NCBI RefSeq assembly: GCF_001427385.1
Contig: NZ_LMGJ01000013.1
Coordinates: forward strand, 1-35,555
Length of the DNA: 35,555 nucleotides
Source: Mesorhizobium sp. Root157
Lineage (GTDB): Bacteria > Pseudomonadota > Alphaproteobacteria > Rhizobiales > Rhizobiaceae
Direction of reading: 5' to 3'
Positions 34,628 through 35,555 of this stretch are shown piece after piece (the stretch's first letter is position 1; every line of letters begins with the position of its first letter). A program made the position numbers and the translations under genes. The notes under the pieces were generated by a model, which saw only the letters and a list, made by a program, of their open reading frames with translations, was not told the DNA's origin and ran no database searches.

Positions 34628-34933
34628 TCAGCTGAAGTTTGGCGAGCCGTTCAGCCTGACGTCGCCGCGACCGTGCTTCTCGCCTTCCTGGGCTGTGGGA
34701 ACGGGAGTCCGCTTGATGGCACCTGCCTCTATCAGGCCCTGCAGCACCTTTTGCATCAGTTCGACGCTGTTGGCGAAGGATTCCACCGGCATGATGACGC
34801 GTTGGCGGAACGCCGGCTTGGGGGAATTTGATTGATCGCGCTCGGTTGGCGACAGGCTGACGAGATCGATGCGCACGATCGTGCCGCTAACGGTGACTTC
34901 GCCGATGCCGTCGGCGTATAATTCCTGGTGCAT
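34628..34933 (-). CDS. Small protein of unknown function in the type I secretion operon
   Basis: The 101-residue protein begins MHQELYADGIGEVTVSG. It looks like a beta-strand-rich first half (about 1-35), a conserved-looking linker (SLSPTERD), the block FRQRVIMPVESFANSVELMQKVL and a polar, Gly/Arg-rich tail. No signal peptide or membrane helix is visible. The layout, with a beta-strand half followed by an RVIMP block and an amphipathic helix, is loosely like DUF3467 but not convincingly so. The ATG at 34933 has AAGGA about 8-9 nt upstream. It lies 58 nt after the DUF4082 gene and 34 nt before the ABC gene, so it is likely part of the secretion operon, perhaps as a chaperone or surface-protein factor. 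Confidence 0.78.
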   Translation of the reverse strand: MHQELYADGIGEVTVSGTIVRIDLVSLSPTERDQSNSPKPAFRQRVIMPVESFANSVELMQKVLQGLIEAGAIKRTPVPTAQEGEKHGRGDVRLNGSPNFS

Positions 34934-34991
34934 TGCGTGTCCTTCCTTCTGGGCCCGGTGTTCGACAGGTCTTGTCGCGACGTCGAATATA

Positions 34992-35555
34992 CTACGCGGC
35001 AAGTTGTCCGTTGAACATTACATCGACCCAGTAGTTGGACGCATTCCATGTGCTGGTCGGGAATGCAGAGCTACTTCCATAGGCGTAGACCCCGGCATTC
35101 GTGGGTGCAGTGAGGGGACCATTCGTGACAGGTGCGGTGAAATAGTTGTTGTTGGCCGAGTAGAAGCCGTTGGTGTGATAGGACACGACGTAACTCTGCC
35201 CGGCGGAAATCTGGATGGGCGTATTGAAGTTCGCCGACTGCCAGCCGCTCGCCGTTTCGTTGGTGAAAGTCAGCGTTCCCATCAAGGTGCCGGTGCTCGT
35301 CCACAGGCTGCCTGTGTGGGTGCCGACATTCTGAGGGCCTTTGTAGAATTTGATGCCAGTGATCGAGCCTGCTGTGGAGGCGGTGAACTTCATGCCAAGT
35401 TCGACCGAACTCGGGTCGTTGTCGGTGATGATGGCAGGTGTCGCACTTGAAGCAAACAGGCTCTGCGTTGCTGGCGGCGGGGCTGTGACGTTGAGGGCGA
35501 CTGTTGCGGAAGCCGTGCCGCCCTTGCCATCGGAGATGGCATAGGTGAAGCCGGC
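34992..35555 (-). CDS. C-terminal end of a large surface/secreted protein with DUF4082 domain (partial)
   Basis: Only the last 187 residues are in the window; the frame runs off the right edge. The visible part starts with a strand segment of a cadherin- or Ig-like repeat (FTYAISDGKGGTASATVALNV), then a Pro linker, then a complete DUF4082 domain (about the last 150 residues). The domain has the characteristic VELGMKFTASTAGSITGIKFYKG, HTGSLW, ASGW, YVVSYHTNG and NYWVDVMF motifs. It ends NGQLAA with no GGxGxD RTX repeats in the visible portion. The gene is directly upstream of, and on the same strand as, the type I exporter genes, so it is the probable cargo. The full length is unknown. Confidence 0.88.
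   Translation of the reverse strand, partial: AGFTYAISDGKGGTASATVALNVTAPPPATQSLFASSATPAIITDNDPSSVELGMKFTASTAGSITGIKFYKGPQNVGTHTGSLWTSTGTLMGTLTFTNETASGWQSANFNTPIQISAGQSYVVSYHTNGFYSANNNYFTAPVTNGPLTAPTNAGVYAYGSSSAFPTSTWNASNYWVDVMFNGQLAA

Noticed and set aside
1..35555. Search for CRISPR arrays, tRNA/rRNA genes, insertion sequences and prophage genes
   Set aside because: No regularly spaced repeats, tRNA-like cloverleaf, transposase or integrase was seen by eye; very divergent tRNAs cannot be excluded without a search program.

Overview
The window is high-GC alphaproteobacterial chromosome, most likely from a Mesorhizobium-like member of the Rhizobiales. The gene repertoire points that way: a plant-type GCS2 glutamate-cysteine ligase, a DUF1127 protein, a short NAD-type 6-phosphogluconate dehydrogenase, AI-2E and DUF3422 proteins. 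So do two palindromic intergenic repeats of a kind I associate with Mesorhizobium. The species assignment is inference; no rRNA or tRNA gene was seen.

Positions 1-9112 hold a 2-hydroxy-acid oxidation region. A minus-strand operon glcD-glcE-orf-glcF encodes glycolate (or D-lactate) oxidase, with a small membrane protein gene inserted between glcE and glcF. After a minus-strand DUF3422 membrane protein, a plus-strand operon encodes a FadR-type GntR regulator, an FMN-dependent L-lactate dehydrogenase (lldD) and a Ser/Thr-type metallophosphatase. A 9-bp-arm inverted repeat just upstream of glcD has a degenerate copy (16 of 23 positions) over the -35 region of the regulator gene. This suggests one regulator controls both units.

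Positions 9085-26410 are mostly housekeeping or conserved genes: a class I glutamine amidotransferase, a conserved protein of unknown function, rsmE, a long AI-2E exporter-like protein with a large cytosolic tail, gshA, a DUF937 protein, a DUF1127 protein, a LysR regulator convergent with an EamA transporter, xseA, gnd, tex, rsmB and an aquaporin.

Positions 26411-31018 are accessory and partly decayed. A roughly 700-bp gene-poor stretch contains a minus-strand terminator and a palindromic repeat. It is followed by an N-terminally truncated, frameshifted mmgE/prpD pseudogene joined head-to-head to a short tctB pseudogene that carries two single-base deletions. An intact LysR regulator, an SDR protein lacking the usual Tyr/Lys catalytic pair, and an RraA-family protein follow. 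Together they look like the remains of a tricarboxylate-transporter-linked catabolic island.

Positions 31028-35555 (minus strand) encode a type I secretion locus. From upstream to downstream it contains the C-terminal end of a large DUF4082 protein that runs off the window, a 101-residue protein of unknown function, an ABC exporter with a degenerate C39-like domain, and an overlapping HlyD-type adaptor. The likely job is export of the large DUF4082 protein; no outer-membrane TolC partner is visible here.
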